Assembly (NCBI GenBank): GCA_963783855.1
Contig: CAWAPE010000001.1
Location: 62,001-126,000 of the forward strand
Reading direction: 5' to 3'
DNA from: JAKAGZ01 sp963783855
Lineage (GTDB): Bacteria > Bacteroidota > Ignavibacteria > Ignavibacteriales > Ignavibacteriaceae
Length of the DNA stretch: 64,000 nucleotides
Shown here: in pieces, positions 54,294 through 63,366 of the stretch
Position numbering within the stretch: the first letter of the stretch is position 1
How the letters are laid out: every line of letters starts with the position of its first letter
Notes under the pieces: generated by a model
Database searches by the model: none
Seen by the model: the letters and a program-made list of their open reading frames with translations, nothing else
Told to the model about the DNA's origin: nothing
Made by a program: the position numbers and the translations under genes

Positions 54294-55598
54294 ATGAAAA
54301 AAATATTTTGTCTTTTAATCATTTTTAGTTTTGCGGCTATTAATCTTTACCCTCAGCAAAAGGATAAAGAAGCATTAACATTAAATGAGATTATTTCTTT
54401 AACAATTAAGAATTACCCGCTTATAAAACAAGCTGAACAAAATGTAGAAGTAGCAAACGCAAAAGTTAAAGTACAGGAAAGTTTTGATTACCCGGTTGTA
54501 AGCGGTGAAGCATCCTATACACGCATTGGACCGATTCCGGCTATAGGTTTTCCGGGAGCCGGCTCATTTGAACTTGCACCGGCGAATAACTATGATGCCC
54601 ACATAAACGCATTTTACAATATATACGATTTCGGTAAAAAAGAAGCTCAGCTAGATTTTGTTAAATCGTACAAAAAATCTGCAACCGATAACATTGAACT
54701 TGTAAAATCGGACCTTGCTTTTGCAGCTGCTCAAACTTATTACTCAATATTATTTATCGAACAGGGTATTTCAATTACTGACACTGATGTTGCTACTTTA
54801 AATGAACACATAAATATTACCAACAAAAAAATTGAGAGCGGAACAGCAACTGATTACGATCTGCTAAGCACAAAGGTTAGATTGGCAGATTATAATAACA
54901 GTAAACTAAAGCTGCAAAATCAGCTAAGCAATCAAAAAATTGCTCTGATGCATCTAACAGGACTGTTAAAGAAAGATGAAATCAGCACTTCAGGAAAATT
55001 AAAATTGCTAACTAAAACTGTAAATACAGATTCACTAATCGATGTTGCATTTAATCAGCGTCCTGAAATTAAGCTGGCACTTGATAATGAAAACACGGCA
55101 AAATTAAAAGAAAATATCGTAAAACACGGTGATTTACCTGATTTAAACATCAATTTAAGATACGGACTGAAAAACGGTTTTGAACCAAACCTGGACGCAA
55201 TACGTGGAAACTGGGCTGCCAGCGTGGGTGTATCTGTACCGATATTTAACGGCTTCAGAACAAAAAGACAGGAAGAAGAAACAAAGGCGAGTCTGAATGT
55301 AACAAAAATTAGTACGTTAAATATCAAGCAAAATATTGCTGCCGAGGTAGAAAAAGCCGCGGAGAATATTCAATCTAATCTTGAGCAGATTAAAACAGCA
55401 CAATTAAAAATTGATCTTGCTGAACAGGCTCTTAAAAGAGCCAGGGCACAATATGCAAGCGGAGTAGGAACGAATTTAGACCTCCTTGATGCGGAAACCA
55501 GGCTTGCAGATGCCAGGTTTCAATACCTGAGAACGACCTATGAAAATATTATGCAAACTTATGAATTAAAAAAAGCAGTCGGTGACATTATCTGGTAA
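54294..55598 (+). CDS. TolC family outer membrane efflux protein
   Basis: 434 residues from the ATG at 54294, which starts a signal peptide (MKKIFCLLIIFSFAAINLYP); a longer frame overlaps the MFS gene and lacks a leader. Two long helical repeats (about 25-220 and 235-430) with GLLKKDE and NFNGFRTKRQEEE-type motifs form the TolC coiled-coil barrel. It completes the tripartite pump with EmrA and EmrB. A bidirectional terminator follows directly. Confidence 0.9.
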   Translation: MKKIFCLLIIFSFAAINLYPQQKDKEALTLNEIISLTIKNYPLIKQAEQNVEVANAKVKVQESFDYPVVSGEASYTRIGPIPAIGFPGAGSFELAPANNYDAHINAFYNIYDFGKKEAQLDFVKSYKKSATDNIELVKSDLAFAAAQTYYSILFIEQGISITDTDVATLNEHINITNKKIESGTATDYDLLSTKVRLADYNNSKLKLQNQLSNQKIALMHLTGLLKKDEISTSGKLKLLTKTVNTDSLIDVAFNQRPEIKLALDNENTAKLKENIVKHGDLPDLNINLRYGLKNGFEPNLDAIRGNWAASVGVSVPIFNGFRTKRQEEETKASLNVTKISTLNIKQNIAAEVEKAAENIQSNLEQIKTAQLKIDLAEQALKRARAQYASGVGTNLDLLDAETRLADARFQYLRTTYENIMQTYELKKAVGDIIW

Positions 55599-55602
55599 CA
55601 GA

Positions 55603-55632
55603 AAAGCCCAATCACAAATATGATTGGGCTTT
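55603..55632. terminator. Bidirectional terminator after the efflux operon
   Basis: Perfect 12-base arms AAAGCCCAATCA and TGATTGGGCTTT around a 6-base loop, followed by ACTTTTTA. Separates the efflux operon from the convergent rhodanese gene. Confidence 0.92.
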
Positions 55633-55656
55633 ACTTTTTATAGTTATTTATAAATT

Positions 55657-56061
55657 TTATTTCTTCAAATAAGCCTTCATTCCGCCCAATACATTTTCCA
55701 CGTTATAATTATGCCCTTTTAATATTCCATATGCAATACTCGACCTGTGTCCCGATCTGCAAATAACTGCTATCTTTTTATCCTTATAGGGCTTTAGCTC
55801 ATTTATTCTCTCTTGCAGTTCCTTTAAAGGAATATTAATTGCCGATTCAATTTTAGGAAGTTTACCGGTTAGTTCTTCTTTTGTTCGGACATCCAGAATT
55901 ACAAGATCAGGATTTGATTCCATCTGTTCCTTCAATTGAAGAACAGTAATGTCATTATTATTAGTACTGTCAGCTGATGCTTTTTTATCCTGCGCGTTAC
56001 AACCCGCAAGAATAAACAAAGTTAATGTCACAACAAGTAACACTGATTTGTAGCTTTTCAT
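55657..56061 (-). CDS. Rhodanese-domain lipoprotein
   Basis: 134 residues from ATG 56061, which gives a lipoprotein signal (LTLFILAGCNAQ, lipobox LAGC); the frame stays open 18 codons upstream into the MscS gene but without sense. The rhodanese fold shows VILDVRTKEEL and the active-site loop VICRSGHRSS with the catalytic cysteine, the loop length of sulfurtransferases. Probably handles sulfane sulfur in the periplasm. AGGA ribosome binding site upstream. Confidence 0.88.
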   Translation of the reverse strand: MKSYKSVLLVVTLTLFILAGCNAQDKKASADSTNNNDITVLQLKEQMESNPDLVILDVRTKEELTGKLPKIESAINIPLKELQERINELKPYKDKKIAVICRSGHRSSIAYGILKGHNYNVENVLGGMKAYLKK

Positions 56062-56089
56062 TTGAACAATCCTGTTTAATATTAAATAA

Positions 56090-56899
56090 TTAACTTGACT
56101 GGAATAAATGAACATCTCTTTGCGGATAAGGAATATTTATTCCCTCTTTATCAAATGTATCTTTAACAGTTTCAGTCATTCCAAAATAGACATCCCAATA
56201 ATCAGCTTGATTAATATAACCTCTTACAGCAAAATTCACACTATTATCGCCTAATTCTTTTACTATTATTTGCGGCGCCGGATCTTTTAAAATTCTGTTT
56301 TCACTTTCAATTAATGAGGTAAGAATTTTCCTTACCTTTTTCATATCGTCATTATATCCTACCCCAAAAATCCATTCTGCTCTGCGGGATTCATGGGCCG
56401 AAAAATTAACAATAATGTCCCCCATCAATTTACCGTTAGGAATAACAACCTTTATATTATCCGGGGTTTTTAAAATAGTATAAAGCATTTGTATTTCCTG
56501 TATTGATCCCGCAGTACCCGCAGCCTGTATAAAATCACCGGATTTAAATGGCCTGAATAAGATCAGGAGAAATCCTGCTGCAAAATTAGCAAGAGCACCC
56601 TGCAGTGCCAGACCAACTGCCAGGCCGGCGGCACCTATTATCGCCACAAAAGAAGTAGTTTCAATTCCAACCTTTGAAAGTGTGGCAATAACAACGAAAG
56701 CCACTATTATAGTGTATGCAAGATTAGCAAGAAATGAACTTATAGTATCATCCATTTCCCTTTTTTTCATAATTTTATGCAGCATTTTTTTAATAAATTT
56801 TGCCGTCCACATTCCTATTACCAATATGAGAATAGCGGAAATTATATCGAGCCCGTAAAGTGTTATAACATTTCGCATAGATAAGAAAAAATCTTCCAT
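56090..56899 (-). CDS. MscS-type mechanosensitive channel
   Basis: 269 residues. Three TM helices precede the pore-lining helix with the alanine/glycine pattern AAGLAVGLALQGALANFAAG (about 90-109), then FRPFKSGDFIQAAGTAG starting the beta domain and a C-terminal alpha-beta domain ending in INIPYPQRDVHL. It releases solutes during osmotic downshock. Ribosome binding site AGGAGC is clear. Minimal length, similar to YggB/MscS. Co-directional with the rhodanese gene 28 bases on. Confidence 0.93.
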   Translation of the reverse strand: MEDFFLSMRNVITLYGLDIISAILILVIGMWTAKFIKKMLHKIMKKREMDDTISSFLANLAYTIIVAFVVIATLSKVGIETTSFVAIIGAAGLAVGLALQGALANFAAGFLLILFRPFKSGDFIQAAGTAGSIQEIQMLYTILKTPDNIKVVIPNGKLMGDIIVNFSAHESRRAEWIFGVGYNDDMKKVRKILTSLIESENRILKDPAPQIIVKELGDNSVNFAVRGYINQADYWDVYFGMTETVKDTFDKEGINIPYPQRDVHLFQSS

Positions 56900-57132
56900 T
56901 TTGTCAGCTCCTGTTTATTTGTTTTAATTGAACTTAAGGTAAAATAATGAAATGATTTTCAGGGATCGAATTTCACGGGATAATATATTCCAGCTGAAAT
57001 TAACTATGGATAGAATATTGCGGAGAAAATATGAAATCTGCGCCCAATTCATTAATCAAAGTAAAAAATATTATATGAATAGCAAAAAGATTAATTATGA
57101 GGCAATTTAAGGAATTAAATGTTGGCAAAAAA

Positions 57133-57162
57133 AATGGTGCAGCCGGTTAAGCCTGCACCATA
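57133..57162 (-). terminator. Intrinsic terminator of the NTF2-like gene
   Basis: Arms TGGTGCAG and CTGCACCA around a short loop; on the minus strand the hairpin is followed by eight Ts. It lies about 25 bases after the stop of the NTF2-like gene. Confidence 0.88.
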
Positions 57163-57185
57163 AAGAACAGAATAAATTGAACTTA

Positions 57186-57632
57186 TTATTTATTCTTATC
57201 AAGATAAAAAGCACCGCTAATGATCTTCCAGTCATTACCTTCTTTCATTAAAGTAACGAACCCGGTTGAGGTCATTCTTGGATCTTTACAGGCAACTTTT
57301 GCAATTGCTGTATTGCCGTGTGAATCAATGTTTAAAATCTCAAGCTGTCTTTCCCAGCCGCCGACTTTTCCATTTCTTATAGCAGAAAGATATTCATCAT
57401 AATTATATTCTGATGTTTTGTTTGTAATAGCGTTAGTATTTACAAACGTAGATCTTTCGCTGATAGTTTTTTCAAGGCCTTTAACATTTCTTGTATCAGT
57501 ATTTTTTACAAATTCCTGAACAGCTTTTTTTACTGAGGCCATATCCTTATCCGACAATTTATTCATTGCCATGGATGACATTGTAAAAACGAATCCTAAA
57601 AACAGGATTGACATTATTTTTATTGTTTTCAT
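57186..57632 (-). CDS. Exported NTF2-like (SnoaL/lumazine-binding-like) protein
   Basis: 148 residues: signal peptide (about 1-23, ending SSMAMN) and one cone-shaped NTF2-like domain, seen as a helical start DMASVKKAVQEFVKNTDTRN and ending with GFVTLMKEGNDWKIISGAFY, the typical final strand pair. Such proteins are often binding modules or enzymes acting on small molecules; no catalytic residues are evident. Monocistronic, with a GGGAGAA ribosome binding site and its own terminator. Confidence 0.7.
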   Translation of the reverse strand: MKTIKIMSILFLGFVFTMSSMAMNKLSDKDMASVKKAVQEFVKNTDTRNVKGLEKTISERSTFVNTNAITNKTSEYNYDEYLSAIRNGKVGGWERQLEILNIDSHGNTAIAKVACKDPRMTSTGFVTLMKEGNDWKIISGAFYLDKNK

Positions 57633-57943
57633 TTTTCTCCCGGGAAAAATTTGTGTAATTAAGTTTATTAATGATGTTTAGGAGAATCATTCCCCACAAA
57701 TATGCTTATACATCTCACATATTATCACTTCAAGAATAATGATTTTGAGCCAAAAAAGCAGTTTAATTACATGAACGGATTTTAGCATAGATGTGTGGTA
57801 TGAAAAAGGAATAATGATATTAAGAGAAAAATTTTTCCCATAATTTTATCACAATTTAATGTAAAGTCACCTGTATTAATCTTATATTTAAAAACTTTTG
57901 AAGTTTTTCAAAAACTTTTTAATTCTAAAATAAAGGAGTAGTA
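57633..57943. other. Intergenic region upstream of the M13 peptidase
   Basis: About 310 bases, AT-rich. Close to the downstream gene (57891-57917) are overlapping palindromes of AAAACTT and AAGTTTT units, a possible operator. Otherwise no reading frame or structure worth naming. Confidence 0.35.
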
Positions 57944-59989
57944 ATGTTAAAGAATTGTTCCTGTTTTTTGCTGGCTGCAGTTATTACCTTAATAATTGCA
58001 TACCCGGTAAAAACATTTTCGCAGGATAAGGGAGTAAAAGGATTCGACAGGGCGCAGATGGATACAAGTGTGGACCCAACAGCTGATTTTTATGATTACG
58101 CAGTTGGTGGATGGCTGAAAAATAATCCTATACCAGATGAATACAGCCGATGGGGAAGTTTCGAGGTGCTTGCCGAACGAAATTATAAAATATTAAGAAA
58201 AATTCTTGAAGATGCTGCAAATGATACAAATGCAAAACAAGGGAGCATCGAACAAAAAGTCGGGGATTTTTATTATACGGGAATGGACACAGTTCAGATA
58301 GAAAAAGACGGTTACAATCCAATTAAACCGGAAATAAAATCTATATCTGAAATTAAAACATTGCCCGATGTTTATAAAGAAGTTGCGGCGCTTTACCTTG
58401 GAGGAACATCTTCAATGTTTCGCTTTTATGGTTCAGCTGATGAAAAAAACAGCGAAATGGTAATTGCGCAACTTTCACAGGGCGGACTTGGACTACCTGA
58501 CAGAGATTATTACACTAAAGAAGATAAACACTCCAAAGAAATCAGGGAAAAATATGTTGAGCACGTGGCAAAAATGTTCACACTTATAGGCCAGGATAAA
58601 GCAACTGCTGAAAAAAATGCTCACACAGTAATGAACATCGAAACAAGACTGGCAAAGTCTTCGATGACAAGAGTGGAAAGAAGAGACCCTGATAAAACTT
58701 ATAATAAAATGTCTCTTGCCAAACTTAAAGAGATGACTCCCGGTTTTGACTGGAATGCTTTCTTTACAGGAATCGGACTTTCAAATCCCGGTGATATAAA
58801 CGTGGCACAACCGGCTTTCTTCAAAGAAGTTGCTGTAATGATGAAAGACGTTCCGGTTAATGACTGGAAGGTTTACCTGACCTGGAAACTGGTTGATGAC
58901 TCAGCTCCTTACCTGAGTTCAGATTTTGAAAATGAAAACTTTGCATTCAATGGTAAATTCCTGAACGGTGCAAAAGTACTCTCTGAAAGATGGAAAAGAG
59001 TTATGCGCACAACAAGTGGAGTGCTTGGTGAAGACCTTGGACAACTTTTTGTGAAAGAAACCTTTCCGCCTGAAGCAAAAGCAAGAGCACACAAAATTGT
59101 TATGAATCTGCTCGAGGCAATGGGTGAAAGAATAAAAGCCCTGGAATGGATGAGTCCCGAAACAAAAGAAAAGGCTCTCTATAAGCTGAAACATTATACA
59201 GTAAAAATTGGTTACCCTGATAAATGGAAAGATTATTCCAAACTGGATATTAAAAGAGACTCTTATGCAGCAAATCTTCTCAGGGGAAGTGAATTTTCTG
59301 TACAAAGAAACCTTAATAAAATTGGGAAGCCTGTAGATAAAACAGAATGGGGAATGACTCCGCAAACAGTTAACGCATATTACAATCCTACAAGGAATGA
59401 AATTGTTTTCCCTGCAGCAATTCTCCAGCCTCCGTTCTTCAACCAGGACGCCGATGACGCAATTAATTACGGCGCAATGGGTGCTGTAATTGGACACGAA
59501 GTTACTCACGGTTTTGATGACGAAGGAAGAAAATACGATGCCGAAGGTAATTTAAAAGACTGGTGGACACAGTCAGACAATGATAAATTTAAAGTGAGAG
59601 AGCAGAGAATTATCGACCAGTTTGATTCTTTTGTACCTGTTGACACAATGCACGTAAACGGTTCATTGACGACCGGCGAAAACATTGCCGACCTCGGCGG
59701 ACTTACAGTGGCTTTCACCGCTTTCGAGAAAACGAAAGAATATAAAGAAGGTAAAAAGATTGACGGCTTTACACCGGCACAGAGATTTTTCCTTTCATGG
59801 GCACAAGTATGGAAAAATAATGTACGTGACAAAGCTGCAATTTACAGGTTAAAAGTAGATCCGCACTCACCCGGTAAATACAGGGTTAACGGACCTTTCA
59901 GCAATATGCCTGAATTCTGGAAAGCATTTAATGTAAAACAAGGCGACCCGATGAGAAACCCTCCGGATAAAGTTGTAAAAATATGGTAA
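57944..59989 (+). CDS. pepO: M13 family metallopeptidase (neprilysin/PepO-like), exported
   Basis: 681 residues: a signal peptide (about 1-27), then the M13 core beginning DPTADFYDYAVGGWLKNN. NAYYNP at 477-482 (the NAFY motif), zinc site HEVTH at 518-522, and ENIADLGG with the third zinc ligand E579 are all present. It cleaves peptides on the outside of the inner membrane, up to about 40 residues. AAGGAG ribosome binding site 5 bases before ATG, and a strong terminator behind. Length and motifs are family standard. Confidence 0.95.
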   Translation: MLKNCSCFLLAAVITLIIAYPVKTFSQDKGVKGFDRAQMDTSVDPTADFYDYAVGGWLKNNPIPDEYSRWGSFEVLAERNYKILRKILEDAANDTNAKQGSIEQKVGDFYYTGMDTVQIEKDGYNPIKPEIKSISEIKTLPDVYKEVAALYLGGTSSMFRFYGSADEKNSEMVIAQLSQGGLGLPDRDYYTKEDKHSKEIREKYVEHVAKMFTLIGQDKATAEKNAHTVMNIETRLAKSSMTRVERRDPDKTYNKMSLAKLKEMTPGFDWNAFFTGIGLSNPGDINVAQPAFFKEVAVMMKDVPVNDWKVYLTWKLVDDSAPYLSSDFENENFAFNGKFLNGAKVLSERWKRVMRTTSGVLGEDLGQLFVKETFPPEAKARAHKIVMNLLEAMGERIKALEWMSPETKEKALYKLKHYTVKIGYPDKWKDYSKLDIKRDSYAANLLRGSEFSVQRNLNKIGKPVDKTEWGMTPQTVNAYYNPTRNEIVFPAAILQPPFFNQDADDAINYGAMGAVIGHEVTHGFDDEGRKYDAEGNLKDWWTQSDNDKFKVREQRIIDQFDSFVPVDTMHVNGSLTTGENIADLGGLTVAFTAFEKTKEYKEGKKIDGFTPAQRFFLSWAQVWKNNVRDKAAIYRLKVDPHSPGKYRVNGPFSNMPEFWKAFNVKQGDPMRNPPDKVVKIW

Positions 59990-60007
59990 GATAATTCTTA
60001 ATTTTAT

Positions 60008-60037
60008 AAAAGCCCCGATCAAATAACCGGGGCTTTT
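60008..60037 (+). terminator. Intrinsic terminator of the M13 peptidase gene
   Basis: Arms AAAAGCCCCG and CGGGGCTTTT, loop of ten, followed by TTAT. It lies 18 bases after the peptidase stop. Confidence 0.92.
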
Positions 60038-60079
60038 TATGGTTTAAAATACAGAGAACAGCAGAACTAATGGAAATTA

Positions 60080-60271
60080 TTACAGAAGGTAATTAATTAC
60101 TTCAACTTTTTTTGTTTTCTTCAACTTGTCTATCTCTTTCCGGAGACCTTATTCAAGACCAAGTTTATATTTTATTGAATATATAATAACTGTATCATAA
60201 CACACTATGGCTTTACCCATCCGGTTTGCCTTTTTTATATAACTTCGCAAGTTCATTCCAGATAGAGACAT
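60080..60271 (-). pseudogene. Possible decayed small reading frame
   Basis: On the minus strand an ATG at 60271 opens 40 codons (MSLSGMNLRSYIKKANRMGK and on), reaches an in-frame TAA at 60149-60151 and continues in the same frame for 22 more codons with lysine/leucine periodicity (LRKEIDKLKKTKK) to a second TAA. The amino acid pattern looks coding on both sides of the first stop. No known family recognised. Chance in AT-rich DNA is the alternative. Confidence 0.25.
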
Positions 60272-60295
60272 AAAAAGGTAAAATGCTAAAAAAAC

Positions 60296-60320
60296 TCCCT
60301 CTCCTTTGTAAGAAGAGGGA
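60296..60320. repeat. Short inverted repeat TCCCTCT / AGAGGGA
   Basis: Seven-base arms before a GTGTGAGGTC-like tail, just downstream of the membrane-protein gene on the minus strand. Resembles the structure at 25840-25869 and may be another copy of the same short hairpin type. Confidence 0.45.
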
Positions 60321-60337
60321 CAAAGTGTGAGGTCATG

Positions 60338-60901
60338 TTACATTCCTGCAGGCCAGAGCCAGCCAAAGACTCCTGCCGTTAGCAATGCATAAACCAGGCC
60401 GTCAAATACATTCTTAAAAGTAGTAACCCAGCTTGTCTTATACCAGATAGGCTGTGAGAATATCGCAAGAGAATAGGCTGCGAATGCTATACAGCCGGCA
60501 AAACGGAAAACAGAAAGATAATGAGCGCCGGCCGGCAATGCGTGCCCGGCAATGTAGGCCGCGAAAATGCCCACCACTATACAAAAAATAAACCACTGTA
60601 CAAGGCTGCTTCCCATTTTAAATTCTTCGTTCGGGTAAACTGTCATTAATGCAACCGGGCCGCTTTTTAACTTTTCCTTAAAGGCATCGCTTCCCCTCTC
60701 CTTCGGATCACAGTTCGGAACCATATAATCGCCGGGAGGAATATTCAGCGGGCGAACCGCATCACGGAATTTATCCTGGTCCGGTAATTTTTTAAAATCC
60801 GAATTATGGTATCCCAGCACTGTATGCATCAGTGCGCTGGCAATAAAAACAACCGCAGCGGAAATAAGGATCGGCAGCCATAGTGCAGTTAAAGAGACCA
60901 T
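60338..60901 (-). CDS. Hypothetical integral membrane protein
   Basis: 187 residues with four predicted TM helices: 5-27, 103-123, 128-148 and 164-184. Between the first two is a periplasmic or cytosolic loop with PGDYMVPNCDP and ALMTVYPNEEF. I do not recognise a family with known function, though the loop motifs look conserved rather than random. A near-perfect AGGAGGT ribosome binding site supports expression. Located beside the cytochrome gene in the same direction but separated from it by about 280 bases. Confidence 0.65.
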   Translation of the reverse strand: MVSLTALWLPILISAAVVFIASALMHTVLGYHNSDFKKLPDQDKFRDAVRPLNIPPGDYMVPNCDPKERGSDAFKEKLKSGPVALMTVYPNEEFKMGSSLVQWFIFCIVVGIFAAYIAGHALPAGAHYLSVFRFAGCIAFAAYSLAIFSQPIWYKTSWVTTFKNVFDGLVYALLTAGVFGWLWPAGM

Positions 60902-61065
60902 TTATACCTCCTGGTTTTGTTTATTGAAATGGACAAAATCATTAAGAGTATATTTATTTGAATTATTGCAATTTTAAACGGGATGTAAGGCTGTGAGCAA
61001 TTTGGCGAACGGGGGAATTAAAGTCAACTGGAAATAAAAATGAAAAGCGGTTTAATTGCACAATT

Positions 61066-61130
61066 TGTCATCCCGAACTTGTTTCGAGATCTAATAAATT
61101 AAACGATTCTGAAACAAGTTCAGAATGACA
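61066..61130. repeat. Palindromic element, variant type
   Basis: 65 bases. The left end TGTCATCCCGAACTTGTTTC is mirrored by GAAACAAGTTCAGAATGACA. The outer TGTCAT/ATGACA is shared with the three larger elements, but the interior is different. Located between the membrane protein and cytochrome genes. Confidence 0.75.
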
Positions 61131-61184
61131 TTGATTTTGTATCCTGAATATATGCAATTAACCCGCTTTTAAGGAAATTTAAAT

Positions 61185-61922
61185 TTATTTTTTCTCTTCG
61201 AGCTCTTCAATTTTCCTGTTAACGAACCTGGCCGCACGCGGCATAAGGTCTATAGCTTTCTTGTAATTTTTTATGGCGTTTTCTTTATCGCCTTTCGCAG
61301 CATAAACTATTCCAATTCCATAATATGCAACACCCGATTTCGGGTACATATCGATATTAAGCTGCGCCATCTTTAAGGCATCGTCGTACTTCTTGTCCTT
61401 GTTCAGCATCTGCACAAGTTCAACCAAAGTATGATCCTTGAAATCATAAGTAAACCCGCCATAGTATTCATCGTGCAGTTTGTGGTAAGTCGAAATGGCC
61501 TCATCAATTCCCTTTTTGTTGATGGTTCTGTATAAAACATCCTGCAGCATTTTGGGTTCTTTGTTTCCGCGGTGGCAGGTCACGCATTTTACCTGCATTA
61601 TATTATCACTGTATTCCGAAAGTTTGGACAGGTAGTTTTTATTAATAGCCATCGTCATTTTAAGCATTACCCTAGCTTTGTTCTTAGCTGTCTTCGTGTC
61701 TTTGGAAAACTCCATTTTATCCGTCACTTCATTCCTCACATGGCAGAATTCACAGTTAACTCCCAGTCCATCTGTGAAACTGTGCATAATATCATCAAGC
61801 TTTTCTTTTGTGATATTCTTCGGCAGGATTTTAAGGTTTTCAAACTTTTCCGACTTCTGTGCGTTTGCAGTAATAACAAATGCAAAAACAGATATAAACA
61901 GAACAAACATAATGTTTTTCAT
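61185..61922 (-). CDS. Diheme c-type cytochrome with C-terminal TPR, PRC-cytochrome-like
   Basis: 245 residues: signal peptide (1-21), then heme sites CEFCH (57-61) and CVTCH (113-117), with nearby methionines as possible axial ligands. The spacing and LGVNCEFCHV and VKCVTCHRG contexts resemble the photosynthetic-reaction-centre cytochrome c-like family also found in non-phototrophs. The C-terminal part (about 165-235) is tetratricopeptide-like (YYGIGIVYAAKGDKENAIKN). Likely a periplasmic electron carrier. GGAGGT ribosome binding site present. Confidence 0.88.
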   Translation of the reverse strand: MKNIMFVLFISVFAFVITANAQKSEKFENLKILPKNITKEKLDDIMHSFTDGLGVNCEFCHVRNEVTDKMEFSKDTKTAKNKARVMLKMTMAINKNYLSKLSEYSDNIMQVKCVTCHRGNKEPKMLQDVLYRTINKKGIDEAISTYHKLHDEYYGGFTYDFKDHTLVELVQMLNKDKKYDDALKMAQLNIDMYPKSGVAYYGIGIVYAAKGDKENAIKNYKKAIDLMPRAARFVNRKIEELEEKK

Positions 61923-62065
61923 ATAAGGCTACCTCCGGGAGAGATTTGTATGAATATATTTTAATACTAAGAAATTAAGGCTGTATTTAACTTTGAACTT
62001 AAGAGGGGCAAGTTCAACCTATTTTTGATAAATGGCATTCCTGCAAAAAATACTTTGAAATACCT

Positions 62066-62974
62066 CTAAAATTTATCCATTATTTTACTTCTTTTCACTC
62101 TCTTTAGTTTCAATTGAACCATCACCGCACCACAGGCCGCAATTAATAACCCGACACCTTCTTTCACTGAGAGAGATTCACCAAGAAATATATATGCTAA
62201 AACAGCAATTTGTATCAACATAGTTCCGTTAATAATGCTCGATTCCATTGCAGTGAGTGAGCGAAGTGTAAGATTCCATATTGTAAAAGCCATAGCAGTG
62301 TTAATAATTGCAAGCCAGAGAAGATAAATAATATTTATAAAACTCAGTGAAGGAAGTCCCTGGAAAAGTAAACCTGTTGCAAGTAAAATTATTCCTCCAA
62401 CTCCCATACTTATTACTGTAACAACAAGCGGAGATATTTTTCCGGTACGATTTATATCTCTCCCCAGCACAGCAGATAAAGCATTTGCTCCCACCCCGAT
62501 GGACATAACAATCAACCCTGTAATTTCAGATGGGCTAAAATAAATTGGTGAAAAATAGATAATAATACCGACAACAAAGAGAAAAACTCCAAGCCACTGG
62601 ACAATTGTCGGGAATTCGGAAATCATAAAAATTGCGAGCACAGCAACAATTACTGGAGTAAAATTCAAGAGAAGGCTAACAGTAACCGCAGGCAAAAGAG
62701 AAAGTCCTAAAAACTGTGCTCCCTGAGTCAAAGCATAAAATAAAACACCAAGCAGAAAAAGTTTTATTAATATTTTCCTGTCAAGATTTTTTACTATCTC
62801 CAGATTTTTCTTGCGGATTGCAAAGGGCAGTAAACATAAAAAAGCAATAAAATAACGAAGGCCCGCAAATGTAATCGGGGGAATATCTGCGAGCCCCCAT
62901 TTAATTATAATAAATGAAGTCGACCACAGAAAAGTTACAAGCAATGCTTGCAGAATCGCTTTCAGATTGCTCAT
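62066..62974 (-). CDS. EamA/DMT family transporter
   Basis: 302 residues with ten TM helices and the duplicated EamA domain. The first repeat starts TFLWSTSFIIIKWGLADIPP and ends with FLFVVGIIIYF; the second repeats the pattern and ends in VKEGVGLLIAACGAVMVQL, a charged C-terminus following. Members export amino acids or other small metabolites. No ribosome binding site is obvious. Substrate unknown. Confidence 0.9.
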   Translation of the reverse strand: MSNLKAILQALLVTFLWSTSFIIIKWGLADIPPITFAGLRYFIAFLCLLPFAIRKKNLEIVKNLDRKILIKLFLLGVLFYALTQGAQFLGLSLLPAVTVSLLLNFTPVIVAVLAIFMISEFPTIVQWLGVFLFVVGIIIYFSPIYFSPSEITGLIVMSIGVGANALSAVLGRDINRTGKISPLVVTVISMGVGGIILLATGLLFQGLPSLSFINIIYLLWLAIINTAMAFTIWNLTLRSLTAMESSIINGTMLIQIAVLAYIFLGESLSVKEGVGLLIAACGAVMVQLKLKRVKRSKIMDKF

Positions 62975-63366
62975 TATTTATTAATGGAATATGGTAGATG
63001 GATTATGGAATACATATAATCAATAGCGGTTTATAATTTTAATTTTTCATTTCCCATCTCTATTCTGATTCAAGTACAAATCTATAATTCAATGGCATTA
63101 CCGGTCGATTATTTTTGTGCAGAATTTTTGCAAATTTTTCAATTTCATAAAAATCTTCTAGATACATATAATTAAGGGTATTTAGGCAGAAATGTAATTT
63201 TAACAAAAGGAATTTAACCTAATTAGAGTTATATCCAAAAATTTATTTGGCCTTAACAGGTTATTAATTCATAAGCATAGAATTTTTCAATAATTAACCT
63301 CAATTAACAATGTAACCTTTTTATTATTATTTCAGTCTAAAATAGTAGATAAATTAAAGGTAAATT
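62975..63366. other. Intergenic region between the EamA gene and the DUF4097 lipoprotein gene
   Basis: About 390 AT-rich bases, probably holding two divergent promoters. The only coding hint is a 35-codon frame on the minus strand (63060-63167), listed separately. No hairpins or repeats of note. Confidence 0.4.
63060..63167 (-). CDS. Possible small protein of 35 residues
   Basis: Minus-strand ATG at 63167 gives MYLEDFYEIEKFAKILHK and a further 17 residues to TAG. The composition is protein-like (mixed charged and aromatic residues, no low complexity) and the frame is open further upstream to a stop beyond 63210. No ribosome binding site is seen, so this is a weak candidate; it could be the tail of a decayed gene. 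Confidence 0.25.
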   Translation of the reverse strand: MYLEDFYEIEKFAKILHKNNRPVMPLNYRFVLESE

